Assembly (NCBI RefSeq): GCF_014654205.1
Contig: NZ_BNAW01000002.1
Location: 62,001-126,000 of the forward strand
Reading direction: 5' to 3'
From: Amycolatopsis bullii
Lineage (GTDB): Bacteria; Actinomycetota; Actinomycetes; Mycobacteriales; Pseudonocardiaceae
Length of the DNA stretch: 64,000 nucleotides
The translations under genes were made by a program, and so were the position numbers. The notes under the pieces are model-generated. The model ran no database searches. It saw only the letters and a list, made by a program, of their open reading frames with translations, and was not told where the DNA came from. Shown one piece after another: positions 43,385-52,023 of the stretch (position 1 is its first letter; every line of letters begins with the position of its first letter).

Positions 43385-44185
43385 ATGGCAGGCAAGGACG
43401 TCTACACCCACGGCCACGCCGAGGTCGTCGTGGCCAGCCACGCCGCGCGCACCGCAGCCAGTTCGGCGGCCTACCTCCTGCCGCTGCTCCGCCCGGGCCT
43501 GGACCTGCTCGACGTCGGATGCGGTCCGGGCAGCATCACGGTCGACCTCGCCGAAGCCGTCGCGCCCGGGCGGGTGCGCGGGGTCGAGATCACCGAAGAT
43601 CCGCTCCCCGCCGCCCGGGCGAACGCCGCTCGACGCGGGGTGTCCGTCGAGTTCGCCGTCGACGACGCGTACTCGCTCTCCGATCCCGACGACAGCTACG
43701 ACGTCGTCCACGCCCACCAAGTGCTCCAGCACCTTTCGGACCCCGTCGCCGCTCTCCGCGAGATGCGGCGGGTGACGCGCCCCGGCGGAGTCGTCGCGGC
43801 GCGCGACGCCGACTACGGCGCGTTCCGGTGGTGGCCCGAGGACCCACGGCTCGACGACTGGCAGAACCTGTACCGGGCCGTGGCCCGCGGCAACGGCGCC
43901 GAGCCCGACGCCGGTCGGCGGCTGCTCGCCTGGGCCCACGAAGCGGGGTTCACCGAAGTCACGCCGTCCGCTTCGGTGTGGTGCTACGCGACCCCGGAGG
44001 AACGCACGACGTGGGGCGACATGTGGGCCGAGCGGATCCACTCCTCCGTCGGCAGGATGGCCCTCGACCGCGGGCTGGCCACGCAGGCCGACCTCGACGC
44101 CATCGCCGGGGCATGGCAGGACTGGGCGGCGCACCCCGACGGCTGGCTGCTGATCCCGCACGGAGAAGTGCTCGCCCGCGCCTGA
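43385..44185 (+). CDS. SAM-dependent methyltransferase (UbiE-like)
   Basis: The ATG at 43385 gives 266 residues; GAGAGGCGGGG lies upstream. Motif I is LLDVGCGPGSITVDLAEAV, followed by VRGVEITEDPLPAARANA, YDVVHAHQVLQHLSDPVAAL and MRRVTRPGGVVAARDADYG. The long C-terminal part (TTWGDMWAERIHSS) is typical of stand-alone actinomycete methyltransferases. The substrate is unknown and it has no operon partner. Confidence 0.87.
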   Translation: MAGKDVYTHGHAEVVVASHAARTAASSAAYLLPLLRPGLDLLDVGCGPGSITVDLAEAVAPGRVRGVEITEDPLPAARANAARRGVSVEFAVDDAYSLSDPDDSYDVVHAHQVLQHLSDPVAALREMRRVTRPGGVVAARDADYGAFRWWPEDPRLDDWQNLYRAVARGNGAEPDAGRRLLAWAHEAGFTEVTPSASVWCYATPEERTTWGDMWAERIHSSVGRMALDRGLATQADLDAIAGAWQDWAAHPDGWLLIPHGEVLARA

Positions 44186-44309
44186 TTGCGGGAGTCCGGG
44201 CGGCGTGCATGATCCGCGGCAAGCCTGCACCACGCCGGCGACGGCAACCGACGCCGCCGGATCCCGAGCGCGGCATCACCGAAGGTGTTCACGTCCGCGT
44301 GGTGAGTGT

Positions 44310-44582
44310 TCAGACGACGATCGTGACCTCGGCCTGAAAACGGCTCGCGGTCAACCCTTCGGTGTCCACCGCGACATACCAATGCCCATCCGCCGGGATT
44401 TCGATGTCGAACGGCCGTATTGTCGCCACTCCGCCGAGCATGCGGTAGGCGATTCTCTTCGTGTAGGCGTCGACATTGGCCTTCGTCATCAGCCGGACGT
44501 TGGCCATGACGTCCAGTTCGACCCGGACGGTGGTGGATCTGCTCAACCAACCGAGGTCGAACACCGCCACTTCCGATGCCAT
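44310..44582 (-). CDS. DUF1883-domain protein
   Basis: The 90-residue product is almost entirely a DUF1883 domain: FDLGWLSRSTTVRVEL, NVRLMTKANVDAYTKR, and GHWYVAVDTEGL near the end. In other bacteria this small beta-rich domain occurs alone or joined to a TIR domain; its function is unknown. CCGGAGGTAGCC precedes the ATG. Upstream the minus-strand leader has CCTCCG and CGGAGG as inverted arms 15 bases apart, a possible weak hairpin. Confidence 0.8.
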   Translation of the reverse strand: MASEVAVFDLGWLSRSTTVRVELDVMANVRLMTKANVDAYTKRIAYRMLGGVATIRPFDIEIPADGHWYVAVDTEGLTASRFQAEVTIVV

Positions 44583-44741
44583 GGCTACCTCCGGGAAGAC
44601 GAAAGTCGTCCTCCGCTCGGCTTTTTCAACCGGAGGCTGGGCTAAAACATCACCTCAGTAGGGTCGAATTCGTTGAATCCACTGTTACAGCACCGAATGG
44701 GTGGGGAATTCACGGTCGGTTGGAGGTCTTGCCGAGGCTTG

Positions 44742-46136
44742 TCATCGTCGCAGTGGGGCGGCCTCGTCGTTGACGCTCTCCAGGCGGCGGCCGGTGGTGC
44801 GGGGGCCGAGGACCGCGATGTCCGCCGCGACCACCACCAGCGCGCCCGCCACGACCAGGAACAGCGCGGTCGGGCCGTGCGAGTTCAGCAGGGGCACCAG
44901 CACGAACGGCATCGCGCCGCTGGCCAGCCGCGACAGCGAGTACGTGCCGCTCGAGGCCGTCGAACGCAGTGCCGTCGGGAAGATCTCGGCCTGGTAGATG
45001 TGGAAGGCGTTCGAGAACAGGTTGCTGGTCGCCGTGTAGAGGAAACCGAAGACGAGGATCAGCGTCATCGAGCCCGCGTACCCGAACGCGATGCCGAACA
45101 CCGCCATCGCCAGCACCGAGCCGACCACCAGGTACTTGCGCTCGACGCGTTCCACGATCGGCAGCGACAACGCCGAGCCGACCGGGTAGCCGAGGTAGGT
45201 CAGCGCGGCGAACAGCAGCGACTGCGAGACGGCATAGCCCTTGGCCGCCAGCACCAGCGGCACCAGCGTGCCGAAGCCGTAGTAGCCGAGCGTCTGCAGG
45301 ATGTGGAAGACGACCATCATCCACGTGCGGCGGCGCATCCCCCGGCCGAACAGTTCCCGCACCGGCGCCCCGGCGCGCTTGCGGGTGGTGCCGCGCGGCG
45401 GGGCGAGGTTTTCGTTGACGCCGCCGCGTGCCTCCGCTTCGAGACCGGCCACCAGGTGCTCGGCCTCCTCCGTGCGGCCGACGGACTCCAGCCACCGCGG
45501 CGACTCCGGCAGGCCGCGCCGGAGCAGGAAGACCGCGCCGGCGCCCAGCGCACCGATCACGAACAGCCAGCGCCAGCCCTCGATGCCGAAGATCTCGTGG
45601 TCGGTGAGCCCGCGGGCGAGGAAGCCGACGACCGGGAAGCCGCAGAAGGCGAGCGTGTACGCCCAGGCGATGAACCGCCCACGCTTGCGGGCCGGGAGCA
45701 GGTCGGTGAGGTAGGTGTCGGCCAGCGGCGGCTCCGCGCCGAGGCCGATGCCCGCGAAGAACCGCGTCACAAGCAGCATCAGTGCGCTGCCGCTGAATGC
45801 GCCGAGCAGCGAGAACAGCGAGTACAGCCCGAGGTTGAGCAGGAAGGCGCCGCGGCGGCCGAACCGGTCGGCGAGCCGGCCGAGCAGCAGGGCGCCGAAA
45901 AACATGCCGACGAACGTGGACGCCAGCAGCGGCGGCAGATCCGCCTTGGTCAGCTTGAACTCCTCGACGAGCACGGAGCTGAGCACGCCGGTCAGGAAGA
46001 CCTCGTAGAAGTCGAAGAACAGCCCCAGCCCGACGGCGACGGTGGCCCGGCGGTGCGTGCGGGTGATGGGCAGGCGGTCGAGCCGGCCCGCGATCGTGCC
46101 GGTGCCCGGCACGGCGGCCTCGGGGATGTTCGCCAT
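44742..46136 (-). CDS. MFS transporter (sugar/aromatic-acid porter type)
   Basis: From the ATG at 46136 (AAAGGAGAC upstream) the protein is 464 residues with 12 predicted helices. Signature loops: GRLADRFGRRGAFLLNLGLYS between helices 2 and 3, RFFAGIGLGAEPPLADTYLTDLLPARKRGR in helices 4-5, and PIVERVERKYLVVGS in the second half. It belongs with the metabolite:H+ symporters. It lies beside an IclR regulator and a CoA-transferase/lyase pair, so it probably imports the organic acid they degrade. Confidence 0.88.
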   Translation of the reverse strand: MANIPEAAVPGTGTIAGRLDRLPITRTHRRATVAVGLGLFFDFYEVFLTGVLSSVLVEEFKLTKADLPPLLASTFVGMFFGALLLGRLADRFGRRGAFLLNLGLYSLFSLLGAFSGSALMLLVTRFFAGIGLGAEPPLADTYLTDLLPARKRGRFIAWAYTLAFCGFPVVGFLARGLTDHEIFGIEGWRWLFVIGALGAGAVFLLRRGLPESPRWLESVGRTEEAEHLVAGLEAEARGGVNENLAPPRGTTRKRAGAPVRELFGRGMRRRTWMMVVFHILQTLGYYGFGTLVPLVLAAKGYAVSQSLLFAALTYLGYPVGSALSLPIVERVERKYLVVGSVLAMAVFGIAFGYAGSMTLILVFGFLYTATSNLFSNAFHIYQAEIFPTALRSTASSGTYSLSRLASGAMPFVLVPLLNSHGPTALFLVVAGALVVVAADIAVLGPRTTGRRLESVNDEAAPLRR

Positions 46137-46284
46137 CCGTCGTCTCCTTTGACTTATCCACGATGTGGTTGGCCGACTCATGATGTGACGGACGCGGCGA
46201 GGAGTCAAGGACGGACGGGGCAGCGCCGGACCCCGTCAACGGGCAACAAGGCGGTTTCCGGCACGAACCGGGCGTCGCGGGAGA

Positions 46285-47079
46285 TCAGAGCGCGGCGACG
46301 CGCTCCACGCCGGGCCGGTACCCGAGCCGCTCGGAAGCGCGCCGGCCCGCTTCGACGACGATCGGCGCCAGCCGCGGCACGTCGGCCGCGGTGAACCGCT
46401 GCGTCGGCGCGCCGATCCCGATGGCCGCGCTGACCTCGCCGTTGAGCCCGAGCACCGGCGCGCTCAACGACGCCGCGCCGAGGTCGCGCTCTTCGAAGCT
46501 CACCGCGTACCCGGCCTCGCGGATCTGCCCGAGCTGCTCGGACAGCAGGTCGAGGTCGACCACCGTGCGCGGGGTGAAGCGGGCCAGGCCGTGCCCGATG
46601 GCGTCCTTGAGGGCGAGCTTGTCCCACGCCAGGAACACCTTGCCGGCCGAGCCGGCGTGCAGCGGCATCACCATGCCGACGACGAACAGCCGCACCACCG
46701 GATGCCGGGACTCCGCCAGCGAAATCACCGTGCGGTAGGCGCCGTCGCGGACGTACAGGCACGCCGTCTCGCCCGTTTCGTCGCGCAGCTGCTGCAGCAC
46801 CGGCCGGGTCAGCCGGACCAGGTCGAGGCCGAACGTGCCGGGCGCCGCCCAGCGGACCAGGCCGAGGCCGACGCGGTAGGTGTCGTCGTAGCGGTCGAGG
46901 AAGCCCTCGCGCACCAGGTTGTGCACCAGCCGCTGGCACGTGCTGGCCGGCAGCCCGGTCGACCGGGTGATCTGCTGCAGCGTCAGCTCGGGGTTGTCGA
47001 TCGTGAACGACTCGAGGATCTGCTTGAACTTGCGCAGCACCAGCACCGGCGTCGTGCCGCTGCGTTCTTCCTCTGCCAT
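46285..47079 (-). CDS. IclR-family transcriptional regulator
   Basis: The ATG at 47079 gives 264 residues. The winged HTH lies at about 10-75 (LVLRKFKQILESFTIDNPELTLQQI, GLPASTCQRLVHNLVREGFL). The effector domain contains the IclR signature region DLGAASLSAPVLGLNGEVSAAIGI. It is divergent from the CoA-transferase gene, and a 15-bp palindrome overlaps that promoter's start region. It most likely controls the CoA-transferase/lyase operon and the transporter downstream on its own strand. Confidence 0.9.
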   Translation of the reverse strand: MAEEERSGTTPVLVLRKFKQILESFTIDNPELTLQQITRSTGLPASTCQRLVHNLVREGFLDRYDDTYRVGLGLVRWAAPGTFGLDLVRLTRPVLQQLRDETGETACLYVRDGAYRTVISLAESRHPVVRLFVVGMVMPLHAGSAGKVFLAWDKLALKDAIGHGLARFTPRTVVDLDLLSEQLGQIREAGYAVSFEERDLGAASLSAPVLGLNGEVSAAIGIGAPTQRFTAADVPRLAPIVVEAGRRASERLGYRPGVERVAAL

Positions 47080-47132
47080 CGCCCCGCCCCGTGCCCGTGG
47101 TGTGCCGCACAGTCTATCCACGCTCGCCGCTG

Positions 47133-47174
47133 TTGACTCCGCGACACTCAACCGTATTCTGAGTTTGCAACTCA
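47133..47174 (+). promoter_or_regulatory. promoter and IclR-type operator of the CoA-transferase operon
   Basis: TTGACT (47133-47138) and TATTCT (47155-47160) are 16 bases apart. Immediately after, TGAGTT-TGC-AACTCA (47160-47174) is a perfect 15-bp palindrome covering the expected transcription start. An ACTCA at 47146-47150 gives a third half-site. Its place next to a divergent iclR-type gene suggests repression by that protein. Confidence 0.7.
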
Positions 47175-47195
47175 CATAGTGGTTTGGAGCCGGGT

Positions 47196-48404
47196 ATGGA
47201 AGAGCAAACCGGACCCTTGGCGGGCATCCGGGTGGTCGAACTGGGGAACTTCATCGCCGCGCCGACCGCCGGCCGGCTGCTGGCCGACTTCGGCGCCGAC
47301 GTCGTCAAGGTCGAGCGCCCCGGCACCGGAGACGAGCTCCGGCGCTGGCGGCTGCACGACGGCGACACCTCGCTGCTGTTCCGCACGCTCGGCCGCAACA
47401 AGCGCTCGGTGACCGTGGACCTGCGCCGCCGCGAAGGCCAGGAAATCGTCCGCACGCTGGCGGCCCGCAGCGACGTGCTGCTCGAGAACTTCCGGCCCGG
47501 CACCCTGGAGCGCTGGGGCCTCGGCCCGGACGAGCTGCGCGCGCTCAACCCGCGGCTGGTCGTCGTCCGGGTCTCCGGCTACGGCCAGACCGGCCCCTAC
47601 CGCGACCGGCCCGGCTTCGGCGGCGTCGCCGAGGCGATCGGCGGCCTCCGCGCGCTCACGGGCTACCCGGACCGGCCGCCCACGCGGGTCGGCGTCAGCC
47701 TCGCCGACTCCGTCGCCGGGCTCTACGCGGTGATCGGCGCGCTGATGGGCCTGCTCCGGCGCGACCGCGAGCCGGGCGCGGTCCCGGGTGAGGTGGTCGA
47801 CGTGGCGCTGTACGAAGCCGTCTACTCACTGATGGAGTCGCTGCTCCCGGACTTCGACGCGTTCGGCGTCGTGCGGGAACCGGCGGGCTCCGCGCTGCCC
47901 GGGGTGGCACCGTCCAACACGTACCGCTGCGCCGACGGCAAGTACATCGTGGTCAGCGGCAACGGCGACGCCATCTTCCGGCGGCTCATGCAGGCCGTCG
48001 GCCGCGCCGACCTGGCCGACGATCCCCGCTTCGCCGACAACGCCGGCCGCGTCGCACACGCCGGGCTGCTCGACGACGTCATCGGCGCGTGGACGGCGAC
48101 GCTCCCCCAGGACGCCGCCGAGGCGGCGCTGCGGGACGCGTCCGTCCCTTGTGGACCGATCCTGACCGCGGCCGGCATCGCCGAGGATCCGCACTTCACG
48201 GCCCGCGGCATGCACGAACGGCACCGCGTGCCCGGTCACGACGGCGAAGTCACCTTTCCCGGCATCGTGCCGGCGCTGACCGAGCGGCCCGGCCGGACCC
48301 GCCACCTGGGCCCAGACCTGGGCGAACACACCGATGCCGTGCTCGCCGAGCTCGGCATCACCGGCGAGGCACTCGCCCGCCTGCGCGAGAAAGGCGTGAT
48401 CTGA
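47196..48404 (+). CDS. family III CoA-transferase (CaiB/BaiF)
   Basis: The product is 402 residues, the standard family length. Motifs: LAGIRVVELGNFIAAPTAGRLL, GADVVKVERPGTGDE, LGRNKRSVTVDLRRREG, LLENFRPGTLERWGLG and the catalytic Asp in GVSLADSVAGLYA. It transfers CoA from a donor such as succinyl-CoA to a carboxylic acid. The lyase gene starts 2 bases after its stop, so the thioester formed is probably the substrate of that enzyme. Confidence 0.92.
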   Translation: MEEQTGPLAGIRVVELGNFIAAPTAGRLLADFGADVVKVERPGTGDELRRWRLHDGDTSLLFRTLGRNKRSVTVDLRRREGQEIVRTLAARSDVLLENFRPGTLERWGLGPDELRALNPRLVVVRVSGYGQTGPYRDRPGFGGVAEAIGGLRALTGYPDRPPTRVGVSLADSVAGLYAVIGALMGLLRRDREPGAVPGEVVDVALYEAVYSLMESLLPDFDAFGVVREPAGSALPGVAPSNTYRCADGKYIVVSGNGDAIFRRLMQAVGRADLADDPRFADNAGRVAHAGLLDDVIGAWTATLPQDAAEAALRDASVPCGPILTAAGIAEDPHFTARGMHERHRVPGHDGEVTFPGIVPALTERPGRTRHLGPDLGEHTDAVLAELGITGEALARLREKGVI

Positions 48405-48406
48405 CC

Positions 48407-49306
48407 ATGACCGAAGTCCTCCTCACCGAGGTCGTGCTGCGTGACGGCCTGCAGGACGAACCCGTCACCGTGCCCTCGCACGAGAAAATCCGGCTCGCCC
48501 GCGGCCTGATCGACGCCGGCCTGCGCTCCCTCGAGGTCGGCTCGTTCGTCTCCGCGCGCCGGGTGCCGCAGATGGCCGACACCGGCGAAGTGCTCCGGGC
48601 GCTGCCGGACGTCCCGGCGACGCTGCACACCCTCGTGTTCACCGAACGCGGGGCCCGGCAGGCGATCGACGCGGGCGCGCGCTCGGTCCGGTTGGTGGTG
48701 TCGGCGAGCGACGGGCACTCCGTCGCCAACGCCGGCGTCCCGACGGCCGCGGCACTCGACCGGCTGGCGAGGTGCGCCTCCCTGCTGACGGCGGCCGGGG
48801 TCGCCGTCGAGGCTTCGGTGGCGACGGCGTTCGTGTGCCCGTTCGACGGCGACACGGCCCCGGACCGCACCGCCGGCACCGCCGCGCGGCTCGGCCGGCT
48901 GGGCGCGCGCGTGATCCACCTCGCGGACACCATCGGCGCGGCCAGCCCGGGCCAGCTGCGCACGGTCGTGTCGGCGGTCCGCGACGCGGTGCCGGACGTC
49001 CAGCTCGGCCTGCACCTGCACAACACCTACGGCCGCGCGGCGGCCAACGCCTGGGAGGGCCTCGCGCTCGGCATCCGCCGGTTCGACGCGGCACTGGGCG
49101 GCCTGGGCGGCTGCCCCTTCGCGCCGGGCGCGTCCGGCAACGTCGCCACGGACGACCTGGTCGACTTCTTCCACCGCGAAGGCATCGCGACCGGCGTCGA
49201 CGTCGGGAAACTGGCCGAACTGCGCGACCGGATCGGCCTCGCGGTCGGCCACCGGCTCGGCTCCGCGCTGGCCGCGATTCCCGCGGTCCCGGCGGCGCTG
49301 CGGTGA
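48407..49306 (+). CDS. HMG-CoA-lyase-like (HMGL) enzyme
   Basis: The 299-residue TIM-barrel protein has VVLRDGLQDEPVTVP with the metal-site Asp, the His pair in LGLHLHNTYGRAAAN, and the cysteine loop GGCPFAPGASGN characteristic of hydroxymethylglutaryl-CoA lyases. It cleaves a 3-hydroxy-3-alkyl-acyl-CoA, classically HMG-CoA to acetoacetate and acetyl-CoA. With the CoA-transferase and MFS importer it fits degradation of an external hydroxylated dicarboxylate such as 3-hydroxy-3-methylglutarate or a citramalate relative. The exact substrate is inference. Confidence 0.9.
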   Translation: MTEVLLTEVVLRDGLQDEPVTVPSHEKIRLARGLIDAGLRSLEVGSFVSARRVPQMADTGEVLRALPDVPATLHTLVFTERGARQAIDAGARSVRLVVSASDGHSVANAGVPTAAALDRLARCASLLTAAGVAVEASVATAFVCPFDGDTAPDRTAGTAARLGRLGARVIHLADTIGAASPGQLRTVVSAVRDAVPDVQLGLHLHNTYGRAAANAWEGLALGIRRFDAALGGLGGCPFAPGASGNVATDDLVDFFHREGIATGVDVGKLAELRDRIGLAVGHRLGSALAAIPAVPAALR

Positions 49307-49327
49307 TCCCGGCCGGCGTCCGATCAG

Positions 49328-50322
49328 CTATCGCTTCAGCGCGTCGGCGACCCAGTCCGCGATGTAGGTGCTGGTGTGGGACAGGTGGTCGAGGCCGATG
49401 TGCTCGGTGGCGCCTTCCTCCGCGGTGAACAGGCGCAGGTGGCGAAGGCGGGGAACGTCTCGAGGTCGTCGTGACCCCAGACCCACAGCACGTGCTCCCA
49501 GTAGTGCGGCACCGGACGTTCGCCCTCGCGCTCCAGACGGCGGCGTTGCACCGCACCCCAGTCGTGGTTGGCGCCCCACGCCACCACGAGGGCGAGGCGC
49601 TTCTCGAACGCGGCCGCGCGCGGGGCGTAGTAACCGCCCAGGGACCAGCCGACGAGCCCGATCCGGGTGGGGTCGACGTCGTCGCGGGTTTCCAGGTAGT
49701 CCACGCACGCCGCCGCCCAGCCTTCCGTCTCGACGCGCGCGGTCAGCCCCTGCAGGCGCAGCGCCTCGCCCGAGCCGGGGCAGTCGACCATGAGGCAGGA
49801 GATGCCGCGGGCGGCGAGCTCGGCCCAGTGCCCGGACGAGTACATGTGCTCCTTCGTCGAGTCCAGGCCGTTCCACATGATCATCACCGGCGCCCCGGCT
49901 CCCGCCGAGCTGAAGTACGCGGGCAGCGTCGTCCCTTCGAAGGGAACCGCCACGCGGGTCACTGTGGGATCGAAGGCTTTCTGCTGCAGCTCCAGGACGC
50001 GGCGGTAGGTGTCGAGCCGGCCGGGTGCGGACGCGCTCTGCAGGCGTTCGGCCTGGCACAGGTAGTTGGTCGCGCGGGCGTAGAGCTGCCCGGCGGTGCG
50101 GGTGTGGCCGGCCTTTTCGGCTTCTTCGGCCTGGTCGACGAGCTGGTCGGTCAGCGCCGTCCACGCCCGCAGGAACTCGGGGGTGCCCGCGTCCTCACCC
50201 TGCGCGGCGGCTTCGCGGATGGGCCGGCAGGCGCGGTCGACCTCGTCGATGAGGCCGCCGCTGTTGAGGGTGGCGACGACGCCGAGGTTCCAGACGTAGT
50301 TGCCGGGGAAGTACTCGAACAC
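49328..50322 (-). pseudogene. alpha/beta hydrolase with single-base frameshift
   Basis: From a GTG at 50322 (AAAGGA upstream) the frame encodes a FrsA/DHPON-hydrolase-like enzyme: helical N-terminal cap (YARATNYLCQAERLQ), MIMWNGLDSTKEHMYSSG, and the nucleophile elbow GLVGWSLGGYY. The frame goes wrong after DDLETFPAFA near 49440. The neighbouring frame then gives HLRLFTAEEGATEHIGLDHLSHT, with the catalytic His, to a stop at 49328. The span of 995 bases becomes a 331-codon gene if one base is restored, most simply a C in a GCCAC that should read GCCCAC. This is either a sequencing error in a homopolymer or a true mutation that removes the catalytic His. Confidence 0.82.
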
Positions 50323-50332
50323 GGGCTTCCTT

Positions 50333-50593
50333 TCAGGTTCGTGCTGCTTCGCTGATCGACTTCACACCGCCGTGCGCGGTCATCCCGCCGTGCAGGAACG
50401 CCACGAGGGCGGCGACCTCGGCCGCGGTGCCGGTCCGCCCGAGCGGGGTTTCGGCGACGTTCGCCGCACGGAAGGCCGGGGGTGCGGACGCGGTCATCGG
50501 AGTGTCGAGGTAACCGGGGTGCACGGCGTTGACGCGGATGCCGCGGCCGCCCAGTTCGAGGCAGGCCGCCCTGGTGAAGCCGCGCAGCGCCCA
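50333..50593 (-). pseudogene. 3' remnant of a short-chain dehydrogenase (SDR)
   Basis: The minus strand encodes the end of an SDR: WALRGFTRAACLELG, then IRVNAVHPGYLDTPM and ETPLGRTGTAAEVAALVAFL. It finishes directly with HGGMTAHGGVKSISEA, where the roughly 20 residues that normally join these last two blocks are missing. The Rossmann GxxxGxG region and the YxxxK catalytic site lie beyond the breakpoint near 50594 and are absent. So the gene has lost both its front two thirds and an internal piece and cannot be functional. Confidence 0.8.
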
Positions 50594-50599
50594 GCGCGG

Positions 50600-50839
50600 G
50601 TCATCTGGCAGCCGCCGCAGACGCGCACCCGCGAGAAGCTGCCGCCGCTGCCGTGGCGCACCTTCCTGGCGCCGGTCGGCGTCACCCTGGCCGGCGGTCT
50701 CGTGTTCTACGTCCTGATCGTCGAACTGTCCTATGTGCTCGACGGCATCGGCGTCACCGGCACCGCCACCGTCGGGCTGGTCAGCGCGATCGGCTCGCTG
50801 GCCACCGCCGTCGCGGCGTACCTGTTCCCCCGCCTCGCC
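50600..50839 (+). pseudogene. internal fragment of an MFS transporter
   Basis: An in-frame stretch (LPPLPWRTFLAPVGVTL, then FYVLIVELSYVLDGIGV and GLVSAIGSLATAVAAYLF) corresponds to about two helices from the second half of a drug-type MFS protein. It has no start codon and no flanking helices. It begins within a few bases of the SDR breakpoint and fuses in frame to a STAS fragment. Confidence 0.7.
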
Positions 50840-51052
50840 ACCGACATCGTCATCGACCTCGCCGACGTGACCTACCTCAGCAGCTGCGGCATCGCCCTGC
50901 TGCTGGACGCGGCCGCGCTGACACGACGCCGGGGCACCTCGCTGACCGTGCTCGCCCGCGCCGGCTCGGCGCCACTGCGCATCCTCGAACTCGCCGGCCT
51001 GGCCGCGACAGGAAACAGCGCGCCGGCCGTGCAGGTCAGCGCGTCCGAATAG
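50840..51052 (+). pseudogene. 3' fragment of a STAS-domain (anti-sigma antagonist) gene
   Basis: The frame continues from the MFS fragment into IVIDLADVTYLSSCGIALLLDAAALTRRRG, then LTVLARAGSAPLRILELAGL and a stop at 51052. This is the second half of a STAS domain, including the Ser region that an anti-sigma kinase would phosphorylate. The first strand and helix are replaced by MFS sequence. It could be expressed only as a chimera. Confidence 0.7.
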
Positions 51053-51151
51053 CCGGCTCGGCGGCTCGGTCTTCGATGGTGGGGCAGAACGCCACACGGG
51101 CGAGGTCGAACTCCAGGCGCTGCGGCGCCGGAGGCCGCCACTCCCACAGCT

Positions 51152-51176
51152 CGTCGTTACGCTGAGCGCAACGACG
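51152..51176. promoter_or_regulatory. 25-bp near-perfect palindrome before the ANTAR gene
   Basis: CGTCGTTACGCT (51152-51163) and AGCGCAACGACG (51165-51176) are inverted with one mismatch in 12, around a single G. The site ends 2 bases before the ATG at 51179. It could be an operator or, as RNA, a hairpin covering the start codon region. Confidence 0.5.
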
Positions 51177-51178
51177 GG

Positions 51179-51946
51179 ATGATCCGCGGGAAAGCGAGCG
51201 ATGGTGTGAGGCAGAACCGGTTCGATGAGCACGAGGCGGTGCAGCGGATCGACGAGGTCACCGGCGCTCTGGAGCGGCTGACGAGCGCGCTCGAGCAGGA
51301 AGAAGACCTCGCCGTGCTGTTGCAGCGGGTGTCCCGGCAGGTGGTCTCGGCCGTGCCGGACACCGAGATGGCCAGCGTCACCCTCCTGCGTGACGGCACG
51401 CCTTACACGGCGACCGCCACCGGCGAGAGTGCGTTCCGGATCGACCAAGCCCAGTACGCCGCCGGACAAGGGCCGTGCCTCGAAGCCGCCCGCACGGGTG
51501 AACTGCAGCGCGTCGACGTGGCCGAAGCCGCGCACCGCTGGCCCGCATTCGCCGCGGCGGCGGGCGAGGACGCCGTCGCCAGCTACCTCTCGGCGCCGCT
51601 GTTCATCGACCGCGAGTACCAGGGCTCGCTCAACCTCTACAGCAGCAGCGGCGGAGGATTCGGCGCCCTCGACGCTGCGCTGCTGGAGCTGTACACCACC
51701 GCCGCCGAAGCCGGCCTGCGTAGCGCCCGCCGCTACCGGACGGCCCAGGAAACCGTCGAACAGCTGCGCACCGCGCTGACCTCGCGGGCGGTCATCGACC
51801 AGGCCAAAGGCATCCTGATGGCCCTGCACCGCGTCCCCGCCGACGACGCCTTCGAGCTGCTGGTCAAGCAATCGCAGAACCAGAACCTCAAGCTGCGCGA
51901 GCTCGCCGAACAGTTCATCACCCAGGTACTCGCCGCCTCCGGCTGA
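51179..51946 (+). CDS. GAF-ANTAR RNA-binding regulator
   Basis: The 255-residue protein has a GAF sensor domain at about 35-175 (LAVLLQRVSRQVVSAVPDTE, AAGQGPCLEAARTGE, YLSAPLFIDREYQGSLNLYSS) and a C-terminal ANTAR domain (LRTALTSRAVIDQAKGILMA, DDAFELLVKQSQNQNLKLRELAEQFI). ANTAR proteins bind dual-hairpin RNA targets and prevent transcription termination. The start could also be a downstream codon, since no ribosome site is visible. It sits among STAS genes, as often seen in actinomycete stress regulation. Confidence 0.88.
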   Translation: MIRGKASDGVRQNRFDEHEAVQRIDEVTGALERLTSALEQEEDLAVLLQRVSRQVVSAVPDTEMASVTLLRDGTPYTATATGESAFRIDQAQYAAGQGPCLEAARTGELQRVDVAEAAHRWPAFAAAAGEDAVASYLSAPLFIDREYQGSLNLYSSSGGGFGALDAALLELYTTAAEAGLRSARRYRTAQETVEQLRTALTSRAVIDQAKGILMALHRVPADDAFELLVKQSQNQNLKLRELAEQFITQVLAASG

Positions 51947-52023
51947 CCGGGGTTCCACCGCTATCCTGGGCTCGCTGGAACACGAGACGAAGCAGAGGGG
52001 CTTTTGCCCGGACGGGACCGGCG

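Noticed and set aside
50300..51052. A single 250-residue gene on the plus strand
   Set aside because: Its first 100 codons are antisense to the SDR remnant and the rest joins MFS and STAS pieces; it is a chance fusion frame.
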